64,000 nucleotides of DNA from Branchipolynoe longqiensis (taxonomy: Eukaryota > Annelida > Polychaeta > Phyllodocida > Polynoidae): contig CM059193.1 in assembly GCA_030323885.1 (NCBI GenBank), forward strand, positions 79,201,447-79,265,446. Direction: 5' to 3'. This document shows, in pieces, positions 43,050-56,100 of this stretch. The position numbers and the translations under genes were made by a program. Each line of letters opens with the position of its first letter. The first letter of the stretch is position 1. A model generated the notes under the pieces. It was not told where the DNA came from. It worked only from the letters and a program-made list of their open reading frames with translations, and made no database searches.

Positions 43050-43390
43050 GACGGGATGGCCGAATGAGTTAGAGCGTCCGTCTCCCATGCTGGTAGATCG
43101 TGGGGTCGTGGGTTCGAGTCCCGGTCGAGTCAAACCAATGACTTTAAAATTGATACTTGTTGCTTCCTAGCCAGGCGCTCGGCATTATTAGGATAGGCAA
43201 GGACTGGTGTGCTCAGTGTCAGGATAATGTGACTGAGTGGGATACCAGGTCATGGTGCCGGCGGCCTGGTTTCCCAGTGGGACAGCACTATAAAGTCGCC
43301 ATGAGTGCGCACTGTCACAAGTCGGTACCCGTCCTGATATGACCTTAGATGTTGCTAGGACGTAAAACAACAACAAAACAAACAATCTCC
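43050..43390 (+). repeat. SINE family 1, full length
   Basis: Well-preserved copy. The head GGCCGAATGAGTTAGAGC and B box GGGTTCGAGTCCCGG are followed by a tail ending ACGTAAAACAACAAC. Confidence 0.85.
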
Positions 43391-43618
43391 ACACAAACAG
43401 AACATTCATTGGTACAGGTTTGTGAGGGAGTGGGTGAACGCTTAGATTCCTCAGTGTATGGTGGTATATGTATCGTAATGTGTTTATAGTTCAATTAGTT
43501 AACACTAGATAACAACACTGTATCATTCTGTCGCGGCTGGATACCACCAGGAGGCGCCACCATATAAGACTTTGTATCGACCTGAAGTGAATCTCTTTCC
43601 CTAGTATTACTATTACAC

Positions 43619-43850
43619 AGGGTCAGTATACATATGAAAATATGGAATTCGAGGTTTTTTCAAGGCTGTTTTTGATAGGAATTCAAAACTATTTTCATTT
43701 GGATTTCAGGGGGAAAAACTGATGGTGAAAGGCGATTTCAAACTAATTTCAATCAATGGCTTTTCAAGACTAATTACTCAAAATAGGTTAAATTCAAGGG
43801 TTTTCGAGGCCTTGAAATGGGAATATGACTTTCCAGGCCCCATATAGACC
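43619..43850. mobile_element. GGGTC-ended element, copy 1
   Basis: It shares ATATGGAATTC, GGCTTTTCAAGACTAATTAC and CAAAATAGGTTAAA with 61244-61508. Termini GGGTCAGTAT and ATATAGACC are only partly inverted. Confidence 0.6.
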
Positions 43851-43990
43851 ATGCTTATATATATAGGCCTAGCTTGTTTCTTACTATTTTTTTTTTTTTT
43901 AAAGGAATGAACAATTTGACCAGAAATCAGTCGTGTTCTACAGCTTTAAAAAGAAGTAATCAGCAGACGGCAATCGTAGCTTGCTTGTTG

Positions 43991-44184
43991 TCACCGGAAG
44001 GGTATTATAAGCGACTTGCTTCGTGAAATCTTCACGTTGGGGAATCTCGCTGGGAAGACCTCTGGCAACTCCACCTGGTGGGCATTCCCCAAAGTACTGT
44101 TGTATCCGAATTGGCCACAAGGGGGCCATGTATGGTCCAAGTATGTCTCATTTCGACCGTACGGGGCCATGCCAAATGATCCTC
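43991..44184 (-). CDS. RFX6: RFX6 last exon with stop codon
   Basis: Acceptor TTTCAG; it encodes [17 protein letters not shown] to SKSLIIPFR and ends in TGA at 43993-43991. In-phase joining and aromatic/proline composition support it. The sequence itself is poorly conserved, and I see no clear AATAAA nearby. Confidence 0.7.
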
Positions 44185-47100
44185 CTGAAATAAATGAAAT
44201 AATAATTATTGAACATATTTAGGTGTAAAGTCTACAGAATAGTGAATAAAGTGTTATGCTGGCATAGCAGTCCTGTGTCTAGGGACTAGTTATTCCCGCA
44301 CCCCTGAGACAGGGCTGTTAAACAACCCATTAGAAAAGAAATGGAAGAAGGCTGGGTAAAGGAAATGAGCGCATAAATTCTTAATCAAAGAAACAAAATA
44401 TATTATTCACATATCTCTTTATATATACCCGCTACTTTTGAGCTGTGAAATAAATTAAATTACGTAGCTTAAAAGACATTAAAGGTCAAATAAAGAGCAT
44501 TATGGGACCGCCATTTTCTTTTTTGAATTCTCTGTCATTTCACCAACTCTATGGCAATATAGATAGACACCGGGTACTGGAGTCAGGAACCCCACTACCT
44601 GTTCATATTTTTTTTTTTTGTTCCATTAGTTGTTTAAGCAGGGGAAATTTCAGTCATAGATGACTGGTCTTCCTCATTCTACTGCTGGTCGATAGAAAGC
44701 CCGAGCCTACACTTTTACTGACCCAAGGGACATGGTATGAGAGCAACCGGCCTTTGATGACGCTGTAAGTTATACACAGCGGTGGAAATCCAAATTGGCA
44801 GAGCTGGGGGCACGGGGAATCGAACCGCCGACCCTCAGATTAGGAGTCTGACCTAAAAAAAAGTCAGACACTCTAACCACTCCGCCACAGAGAACGAAGT
44901 TTGTGAATTAAAACATTGTCCAGACATGGGAGAGGGTTTGCCAAGCACATGGGTGCTGAAGATAGGTACTATACAGTAAGCATGTATCAGGACGAGCAGG
45001 CGTGGTGGCCTAATTGGTTGCAGTAGTCTCGCATGCGGAAGGTTGGGAGTTCATCTCCCAGTCGAGTCAAATCAATGACTTTAAAATTAATACTTGTCGC
45101 TTCCTAGCCTGGCGCTCTGCATTAATAGGATTAGATGGCAGGAGGGACTGGTTAGGTCATCAGCTGTCAGGCCATGTCACGGATAATGTGGACCTGGAGT
45201 GGGAGTCATCGGGTCTCATGATTGTGTCCATTGGCCTGATTATCCGCAGGTGGGTGCCAGCAGATTATAAAGTCACCATGAATGTGCACTGTCACAAGTT
45301 GGTACCCATCCTGATATGACCACAGATGTTGGTAGGACGTAAAACAACAACAAACAAACAACTGTATCAGGACGTCTAGGGCACCTCTAATTTCCCAGCT
45401 AGTCACCTACCAAAACGCTGGTGAGGCTCAATGCTGCTTAAACTTAAAGTTGCATAGTCCAATAATTTTGGGTTTCTGCAAATTTTCTGAGATAAATATA
45501 TTCGATTGGTCATTACTATCTACTCTATTTTAGTTTGAAGGACCTTTTATTGTAAATAGCTAACTTTGGAGATATTTGAAGTGGATTATGCAACTTTACT
45601 TAACCTCAAAGATCAGATAAGAATCAGTGCTTCCAATGCGACACCTGGCGCATATTAAGTGAACTTACCTGCTATTTGCTCAGCATGTGGTTGGGTAAGA
45701 TAAGGTCCATGTCGGATCAGGCCAGAGTAGGGCCCCACTCCCTTTAATACGCCGTGATAGTCCTTGTCACAATGAAGCGCGGCATACCCAGCATGCATTG
45801 CTTCATTCTTACCAAGTCCACAATTAGTAGAGGTCATAGTCGAAGACCCGCTGTAGACATTCCCTGTGGTGCTGCACATTGCGAAGCCGTTGGACACCGG
45901 AAGTGGTCTGAAGGTGTTCTGCGCATGCGTATGCGCAGCGCTGACTTGGCGACCGTCCGATGCCTGTGAAGGCCATGAGACTAAAGAAGCATCCGGAAGA
46001 GGATGGTGAGGCTGAGAGGCATGCGCATGAGCAATGTTGTTCAGTTGGTGGTATCCATCGAGGGGTGGCTGATCAGGCACGGTAGCGCCACCATCACCGC
46101 TGCCACCAGATGGCGCAGTACGCTTCACCGGAAGTGGGTGCAAATACTGTCCGCTGGTGCTGGGCGCAAGCCCATAAGTGGTGGCTGGAGATGCTGCGAC
46201 GCAGGCGGCGTTCTTTCGCGGTTCAGAGTGGGATGGTATGCCGCCGCTGCCGCCATCTTGATTTGTTGTCTGCGAGTCTGCCTCTGTGACAGCATGTGGG
46301 GAGAAATGTAGATTCGACCTGCCCAGACTGACATCGTCATTGTCCTGTGACGTCACTGAAATCAAGGAGTGGAGCATATTCTAATATCTATACAAATATT
46401 TGGCATATTTTTACTTATAGTTTTTGAGGTGTTTGTTTTTGTGGCAGTGTATTTATGCTGTCCATAATGGTTAAGTCTAATTACTTGTTTTTGCCGCTAG
46501 ACAATAATAGTCTCGTGGTTCTCTTTGTTTTGACACTTTCAGTTGTTGTGCAACTAGCTATCTACTGTATGTATTCTTTCTCAATAAGTATCCTACTCCT
46601 AGATCATAGAATAAAAATCTAACATTAATGTTTCTGTAGTCCGGGATTTTCTGTAATTCGGCAATAGCCAGGTCCCAAGGTTACTGGATGAAAGAAGTAC
46701 AACCTGTAATCAATCAATCAATTAATTAATCACGGGTGTTTAATGGAAATCAAACTGAAAACCTAGCCACGAAGCTGCATTTCATAGGCTATGATTACCG
46801 GCATTGAAGGGAAAGCATTCTTGAAACATTGACAAAAAATCTGCTATTTCCTTCCATATGTTTGGCCATTATAGGATTTTATTCCTCATTACATAATCAG
46901 TTTGAAATATTTATTTCACTCTAGTTTCTGCTGTGAGCTGGTCTTTACCTGAGTTCTTACGGAGACAGGTCACGTGACGTGTGCGCTGTGTGTCCCGGAT
47001 GTAAGCCTGCTGCGTCTCCATGATGAGGAAGAAGTACTCATTGAAGGTCATGTAGAGCACGTGGAAGGAACCTGCAGCAAGGTCAATACAGTTTGTTCAA

Positions 47101-50100
47101 GGTCATGCAGTGGTCATTCACGTGGAGAACACCTGTGATCATGCACAGGGAGTTGCTATCCTGCAAGAATGGAGATGTGTTACTAATGTAGTAGACTGCA
47201 CTGACCTCTTAGGCAAGGAGTCGCATAGAAAGGTAGCCATGGGTAGTGTGGTGACATCAGGGAGCCTAGGTGGTGTGATGGTTAGCACATTGGCCCGGAA
47301 TGTAAAGATATGTGGGTTCGAGTCCGGCTCTAGGCGCAATATTTCCCATATTCATCACCGTCCCCCCCCCCCATGACACTAAGCAATGTTTAGTGCACAC
47401 ATGTGTTAGTTCGACAGAGGGATGCCAAGCATTCTGCTCAGCCGACCAACACTGCCATTGCTTGTACCATATGACGTCACCAAAATATAGTTCCATAGCA
47501 ATTACATATGTAAATGTCAATACAGGCGAAATATATGACTGTATTACCATATGAAATTACCAAAATATAGTTCCATAGCAATTGCACATGCATGTGTGCA
47601 ATAGAAGCGAAATATATGACTGTATTACTATATGAAATTGGCAAAATACAGTTCCATCAGCCATAGCAATTACATGACCGGACGCGGTGGCCGAATCGGT
47701 AAAGTGCAGGCTTCCTGTGTGGAACATCAGGGGCCATATGCAGGAGTCAGTGTTAGCGAGCCAAAACGCGTTTAAACAGGATTTCTGGTTTAGCGCCGAA
47801 AAGTCGGTATGCAGGAGGCGGTTTTACGCTAACACCGCACGTTTAAGGTCCGCGACACTAACCCCGTTTCATATGACGTTTACGGGCGGTGTTAGCCTAA
47901 GGTTATGGCCAAATCTATTAAATGCTATCATATTTAACAGAATTAGATACGCAATAAGTGAAATATGATTAAATTAACCCTAAATTCGAAGCAATATTAA
48001 GGCTGCCACCGCATTGGCGGCGATATTAATATTGTCAAATCGACGAATGTAAAGTAAACAAATCGCCGCCGTCGCGACCGCCGCGTCGACGTCGACATCC
48101 ATACTGGCGGCGGGGGCGGTTTGTTGACTTTACGTTCGTCGATTCGAAAATATAACTATTAATATCGCCGCCAATGCGGCCTTAAGGAGGGTTCGAATTT
48201 AGGGTTAAATTGTTCAAATTTCACTTATTGCGTATGTAATTCTGTTAAATATGATAGCATTTAATATATTTAAGCCTAATATATGGGTACAGATGCAGAG
48301 GGATTTCCCAAATCTATAAATAAATTCAGGTTTTGCTATAATGTAAGTGTTACGCGCTCCTGCATACGACTTGACACAGTTCCCGACGTCGGTGATAGCT
48401 AAACGGTAACAGGCTCTAACACCAAACCCCGCTAGCACTGACTCCTGCATATGGCCCCAGGAGTTTGAATTCCAGCCGAGACAAACCAATGATTTATCAA
48501 ATTGATACTTGTCACTACCTAGCATGGCGCTTGGCATTAATAGGATATGACAAGGACTGGTTTGCACAAGTATCAGAATGTGTCTGTATGGGATATCGGG
48601 TCATGGTGCTGGCAGCCTGGTTTCCCAGTCGATCAGCACTATAAAGTCACCAGGAGTGTGCACTATCACAAGTCAGTACCCTTCCTGATATGATCATAGA
48701 TGTTGCTAGGACATAAAACAACAGCAATTACATGTGTCTATGGTATGTGCAATTCAAGCGAAATATATGACCGTATTACATAATAGGCATAAAAACCCTC
48801 GTGATAGGGCGGATTGATTTCAAATGGAGCTCAAGGAGCCTAGATAGATTATTGGTTATGACACTCGCCCTGGAATGGCAGAAATGTGGGTTCGAGTCCC
48901 ACTCAGCAGACAATACTGTATAAACGACTACTAAAAGCTATGCCTACCGAAGCTGCACGCATTACTGAGCGTGAGATCTCGCAGGATGAAGGAGCTGAAG
49001 ATGGACCAGTGGAGCAGGAACGAGGCCGCCTCGCTCTGGAACAACTTCCGGTGAGCATCCTCGCTCTGGGGAGAACTTCCGGTTTGCCTTGTGCCCTGTG
49101 CAGGATAAGACGAGGCTCATATGAGGGAATGGTATTGGCTCAGATGGGGCAGACTCTCTTTACATTGGTTGATGGTTGATGGAGTTTTACATCCTGGCAA
49201 CATCTAAGGTCATTTCAGAAGGAGTACCAACTTGTGACAGTGCACACCCATAGTGACTTTATAGTGCTTCCCCACTGGGAAATCACCATGCCCCTATATC
49301 CCACTCAGCACTCAGTCACATTATCCTGACACTGAGCTAACCTTGCCCTATCCTATTAATGCCAAGCGCCAAGCTAGGAAGCGATAAGTATCCATTTTTA
49401 TGTCAATGTTTTGACTCGACCGGGGATTGAACTCCCGATTTGCCGCACGGGAGGCCTGCGCTCTACCAATTCGGCCGCTGCGCCCAGTCTCTCTTTACAA
49501 GATAAATATATATAGCTATGAGGGGTGATGGGTTATTTATAGCTTATATATATGAAGTTAATTACTCATTAGATAATTTAAACTGGTGGAAGGGTTTCTG
49601 CTAGTAGGTAGATGATCATCGACTACAGTCGAAAGTCAATCATTTCACCAGTCAATTCAACTCTTGCTTATAAAGAGCAACTATCGATTTTAATTTATCC
49701 CAATACTTTTACTTTCTAGGAGTAGCTCAATATTAAACAGAAAATATATTTGTTGCCAAATGTATTTCAAATCTTTATTCTTAAATTGTCAAGCGTTAAA
49801 TTGTTGAGGTTAGGCCTGTAAAAAAGAGTATCGCATCTGTCATCGATTTCAGAGATTTTGTCATTTCATTTAAAGTTGCACTATTAGTAGGCATTTACTA
49901 GTAGTGGCATTTCAAACTGAAAAGAAACATATGAATAAATTTAGTAATGTATGGTTTACTATATAATTAGATAGAACTTACTATAACTTAAATCTGTGTC
50001 GAATTAATTATCAGTTAGCATTCACTGCAATTCACACGCATATTGTCTACAGATGTGTACCAAGCTGGACATTTTTCTAAACCGATCATTAAAGTTGCAT

Positions 50101-53100
50101 AGTCCGATAAAGCATCAAATTTTCAAAGCAAAACATTTATCTAAATTTGAACCTACATATCTAACTTAGATACTGGTGCACTTGTTAAGCATTTGTTGCT
50201 GCATAGAAGGATACATGAAGTCAATCTTACAGAATGTATTACTACTGAAGCCTATGGTGGTTCGAGTTTTAGCAAGCATGCCTAAATTAATTCTGCAGGT
50301 TTACACTTAAAATATCTTCTAAGTTAGTCATTTTAAAGCAGAATTTCTTCAATCTAAAGCAAGGCAGATTAATCTGCTCAACCTAATATATTTATATTTA
50401 AAAAATGGCAGAAATTCAAAACCATCGTATTGTGCAGTTTTAATTAATCATCGATCGGTTTGGGCAAACCGATCGATGATTGATTATGAAGGTGCAACCG
50501 ACTCCCATCAATAGTTTCTACAGTCACCAAGTCATGTTGTGACTGTTCAGTGATGATAAGTCATGAAGTAGCATCGACCAGCATTGCCTTTTTAGTCTGA
50601 GACTTGTTTGATAGGTGACCATTTTCAATAACGTCATGGATGCAGAGATCCCAACTGCTCCGATTTTGTAGAAAGACTTCCGATTTTGGCTACTCTCTTT
50701 CGATATTACGATTCCATGTGCAAATCTCCTGATTTTCACTCTCAACCACACACAAAATCAGCTAATAGTAATACGAAAGGCAAATTCAGCAGTTTAGGGT
50801 GTCAAGAAGAGCCTAGAAAATGACACATAGACACATGGACGGATTTGTATGAAAGCATATATATCATTATATATACATATTATATATTGTATGATTATAC
50901 CATGTCATGATATATGTCTGATTGTCAGGCCGCGTGTTGCTGCACAAAAACCCTTCTTCATAATAAAATGCTAAAATCTTCCCATTTTTGGTCACACAAA
51001 GTTGGCATCTCTGTGGATAAAACTAGCCTTGGCAAAAACAGTGAAATCGATGGAGAGGTGGGTGATAATAAGAGAAGTTGTATCGGGCCTAACCTGCAGC
51101 ACCCTGGTGTCCACCACCAGGTCGAGCCATTCAATGAAGGCTTCCACGGACGGATGGTTCCTCAGGAGATTCCGAAACTCGTCAACATCTGAGGATACAA
51201 GTTTTTTCTCATTCTTTCAATGGGTAATTTGCAATTTAGATGCTTTGGCTTGTGGTTATTATTAACGATTACAGTGGGGCTGTGGTAAGTTAATGTGCAT
51301 AGGAATCAGGTTCAACGCGTCACAATCGGGAAATGGGGTGAGGAGGAAGAAGAAGAAGAAGGATGAGGAGGAGGAGAAGAAAAAGAGCAGAAGAAGCCGA
51401 AGACGGGGGCCAAGAAGGACAAGAAAAGAGACAAGGACAAGCACGAGAAGGAGAAAGATAGGGAGGAGAGGAAGGAGATGACATATGTGCTTACTGCTGC
51501 GGTAATTAAAAATGGGGAATGCATTGTATTATTATAGTAATATAAACATGTTTTATTTTAGATTTTATACATGTGAAATTAGATTTTAGAGCTAGGAACC
51601 TGCTTTCTAATTCATACATATAAGGGGTCTCCAGAAGCTAGCAACAGTTCCATGGTTGTATAAATGACATGATGGTGGAGAGTGTTTTAGAAATGTATGA
51701 GTTCAATTGTTTAAAGCTGCATAGTCTGATGAAAACATAACGTTTTAAAAATCAGAACAATTATCTCGATTTGATTCTACATATCTAACTCAGATGCCTG
51801 GTGCACTTATCAAAGATTTGTCGCCACACATAAGGAGTTACCGAGTTAATTAATAGAACATGTTACTGCAGAAGCCTATGGTGATAAGAGTTTTGGCAAG
51901 CTTGCCAAAATTAATTTAGCATGTTTCCATTTCAAATATATCAAAAGTTAGCGATTTAAAATAAAAGTTACTTCAAACTAAAGTAAGGTAGATTATAATG
52001 AATGACCTAATATATTTATCTCAGAAAATGAGAGAAACTCAAAACCATCGGACTATGCAACTTTAATAAAATGTCAGACCTGGCACCGTTTTTTTAAAGA
52101 CAATCTGTATTTTTCACCTAAAATCCTGTATGACTTTGCATAAATCTGTATCACATAATAATTCATATAAATATGTCTTTGAATACAATTATATAATTCT
52201 ATTTCTCCTTCGTTTATAATCGATTTAGTTAGGCAATAACAATAAATAATTGTTTCATTATACAGTACTGTTGTGGAATGCATACAAGGGAATAATGTGG
52301 TTACACATTTTTATTTCCAAAAATGCTAAGTTGCAGTCTGATGGTTTAGAATTTCTGTATTTTTTCTGAGATAAATATATTAGATCGATCACTAGTATCT
52401 ACTTTACATTAGTTCAAAGTTACTTTTATTTTGAATGGTAAACTTTTGAAATATTTTGAGTATAAACATGGAAAATTAGTTTTGACAAGCTTGCCAAAAC
52501 TCTGACACCATAGACTTCTGCAGTAACAGGTTCTGCTAAATTGACTCAGTATTGCCTTCTATGCAGAAACAAATGCTTAATAACTGCATCAGTATCTAAG
52601 TTAGATATGTAAAATCAAATCTAGACAATCGGTTTGGTTTTGAAAATTTGATATTTCATCGGACTATGCAGCTTTCACTAAAAATCCATATCAAAGTGGA
52701 GCATGGCCGTATCACTAAACATAACAGCAAAATCCGTATTGGATTCAGGTAACCCGCTGGTGAGTAAATTCTTACATGTGTGAACTGCAGACGCCACTGA
52801 CATGGCGCTGTCACGCTGCAGTGTCGCCACCTGGAGAGAGAGGCGGTCAAACTCCACGAGGTCAAGGTCACACAACATCCGGTCTACCGTCTCAGGACAT
52901 TGGAGTATCGTGCGACTTGTCTGGGAAAGAATATTACGTGACAGGAAGTGGGTAGACATTTTTTTTTTTTTAAACATTTAGTTTTGTAATTCATTTGAGG
53001 GTTTATTTCACATGATTGGAGATTTAAAATGGATTCTCACCTGAGCTAGCTGGATGAATGATATTTGTCTCCGGATATGGAGAGCAAAACGACGGGCGGC

Positions 53101-56100
53101 TGTGGAGAAGGCAAAGAAAGATATTTTGAGCATGGTCATAGCTAGATAAAAGATTCACCCGGTACTTGTAGTACACGGGTGAAAGACAATGTAGTCTAAA
53201 TACGGGCGAAAATAGCTTTAGTATGGAACCTGAACTAGAAACTGTGGCTCCAGTATCAAATGGCTACTTATATCGGTACAGATTTGGTGAAATGGGAGAG
53301 AATGCAAAAAGACAAGATGGCGGCCGCAGAACGCCGTCGATTTCACTTTTAAATCTGATTAAACTATATATTATATTATATTTTTCAACTCAAAGGTAGC
53401 AGGCTATCAATAAGATATATGTAAAGAATAAATGTTGCTTCTTAGATTCTGAAATTAGGCTCTCAATTCTTTGACCCACATTTTCGACAGCTTTTACATA
53501 GGGTTGGTTTGCACCCCTAGTACAGCAGTACGAGGTGAATCTTGTATCTAGGTCATAGCTAGGAATCTTTGTTTGGGTTGAGGATAAATTGTTGGAATGG
53601 ACGGGTGCGGAAGGCGTGAGGCACTATGGGGGTCTGAGTGTATGCCGCTTCCCAGGATTTGAAATCTAGAGGCTGACATGCCATTTGTAGCTAACTAAGG
53701 GAGGTTACATACCGTGTGGGTTGGTGGGGGGGAAGAGGCAATGGGGGGGGGGGGGGATTTGCATGGAGAAAACATGTAGAATTAAACTGGTCATTTATTA
53801 GATTGTGGGATTCGAACCCACGGGTTCGAGTCAAACCAATGACTTTACAATTTATACTTGTTGCTTTCTAGCCAGGCACTCGGCATAATAAGGATAGGGC
53901 AAGGACTGGCTGGCTCAGTCAGGATTATTGTGACTGAGTGAGATATCAGGTCATGGTGTGGGTGGCTTTGTCTCCCAGTGTGGCAGCACTATAAAGTCAC
54001 CATGAGTGCGCACTGTCACATGTCGGTACTTGAGCTTAGATGTTACCAGGACGTAAAATTCCAACAACCAACCATACAGTCCAAATATTTAGAAACAACA
54101 CAGAGAAATCACCCAGAAGCAGCCATTTTAGGTTTCAGTAGAAATCCCTGATCCCTGATCAAATCTATTAATTCTGATTTACTCGTACTGCAGATAGTCT
54201 GTTGAATTAATTATTTACCCGAAAAGAAGCCCCATAAACTCTCGATATCTCATTTTGTAAATCAAACGAATCCACAACAAAGACCCTATAATACTAAGAT
54301 GCTCACTCAGCCTGTACTGTGTAATCAAAATGATCAAACCCACCAATTGGTGCGCTGGCTGTTCTCTTGGTTAAACAGGTGCTATATTATATCAGAGAGT
54401 GTGTATATAGATGAGAGGGACAACTCCCGCGAAAATAGGTAACACAGGCTACAATGGCGCTCCTGGCGGTTATTGTTGAACAAGCCTTGAGTTTGCCGGT
54501 ATGTGCAGTGCAAAACATTAGTTTTCTTTAAAAATTAATAGAAATCCAGAACCCTAACCTTATAAATTCAATATAATCTTTTTGGTAAACATGTTTTCTA
54601 TATGTGTTCCAAGCGGCTTGTGTCTAGGTCATGTAGGTTTAGAGATATTTCGCTTTTTCTGTATGAAGATTGTTCACCGCCATTGACAATGCATTGAGTT
54701 TGCCGTACGTGCAGCGCAAAACGTTTATTTTATTCAAAATTAATAGAAATCCAGAACCCTAACCTTATAAATTCAATATAATGTTTTTGGTAAACATGTT
54801 TTCTATATTTGTACCAACCGATCTGTTTCTAGGTGGTGTGTTTTTAGAGATATGTCACTTTTTCTGTATGAAGATTTCACACGACCATTGACAATGCATT
54901 GGGGCAAACTCAATGCATTGTCAATGGCAACGAGCAATCTTCATACAGAAAAAGTGGCATATCTCTAAAACCACACCACCTAGAAACAAATCACTTGGTA
55001 CACATATAGAAAACATGTTTACCAAAAAGATTAAATTAAACTTATAAGGTTAGGGTTCTGGATTTCTATTAATTTTGAATAAAACTGACGTTTTGCCGGT
55101 ACGCGTACAGCTGTGTCATAAACTGTTCAACAACCACCACTTGGAGCGCCACAGTCGGCACCTGTTACACGGTCTAGTATGAGAGTTGTCCCTCTCATCT
55201 ATATACATGCTCTCTGATTATATGTATAAATGTATATATGAATGTGAAAGATGTGTGATGATGGCGATGCTGATGATGATGGTGATGATGATCGGTATTT
55301 GTTCATAGCAATTTCATATTGATGTGTATTCATACTTACCTATCTCATGTATAATATAAGTGTATGTGTTTACATGTGAACCACCAACCAGCAGCCGGCT
55401 GATCAAACCCACCACAAAGTGGCACTGCAAAATTTACATTACCATTGGAGAGATAGGGAGTGAGCCGTCTTAGTATTATAGGGTCTTTGTCCACAATACT
55501 CACCATCTTAGTTCCTATTCGGACGAACAATGATCAATTAATTAATTAATTAAAAGAATTAATTGTATTAATAAAAGATACTTAATACCTACATTCAATC
55601 TTGCTCTTTGCGATAATTTCGGGAATGTTTTCTAACGCACTTTTCAGCCAAATCGGTAGATGGCGCACAAACGTCCCAATTTCTGCACATAAACTGTCCC
55701 GGATAAGGAGCACAAGTAAATTATCACAATTTAGCATGTGCTATATTTTCGTTTGAAGTAACATTTATTATCAATGGCTAATTTTGGAGATATTTGAAGT
55801 GAAAACCTGCCAGATTAATATTAGGACGCAAATAAAAACTGTGGACAGTATACATTACCAGTAATAGGTTCTATTAAATTGACATGGTATTCCCTTCTAG
55901 GCAGCAACACATGTTTGATAAGTGCATCAGTATCTCAGTTGCATATGTAGGAGCAAATCTAGGTACGTGTCTTGATGTTGAAAATGTGATGCTTTCATCG
56001 AACTATGTAGCTTTAACTTAAAGGCAGCTGCCTCTTGAAGTCTGTCCAGCTAAATTACAGATTCCTTCTGATATGACCAGAGTCGGGTAGGTTACTTCAT

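Noticed and set aside
45655..46377. Free-standing 240-codon gene on the minus strand
   Set aside because: It is an internal RFX6 exon. The frame is bounded by TTTCAG and GTAAGT and phases match on both sides; its apparent ATG and stop lie in introns.
51293..51481. Lys/Arg-rich small protein
   Set aside because: Purine tract within an RFX6 intron; no exon-like borders in phase with neighbouring exons.
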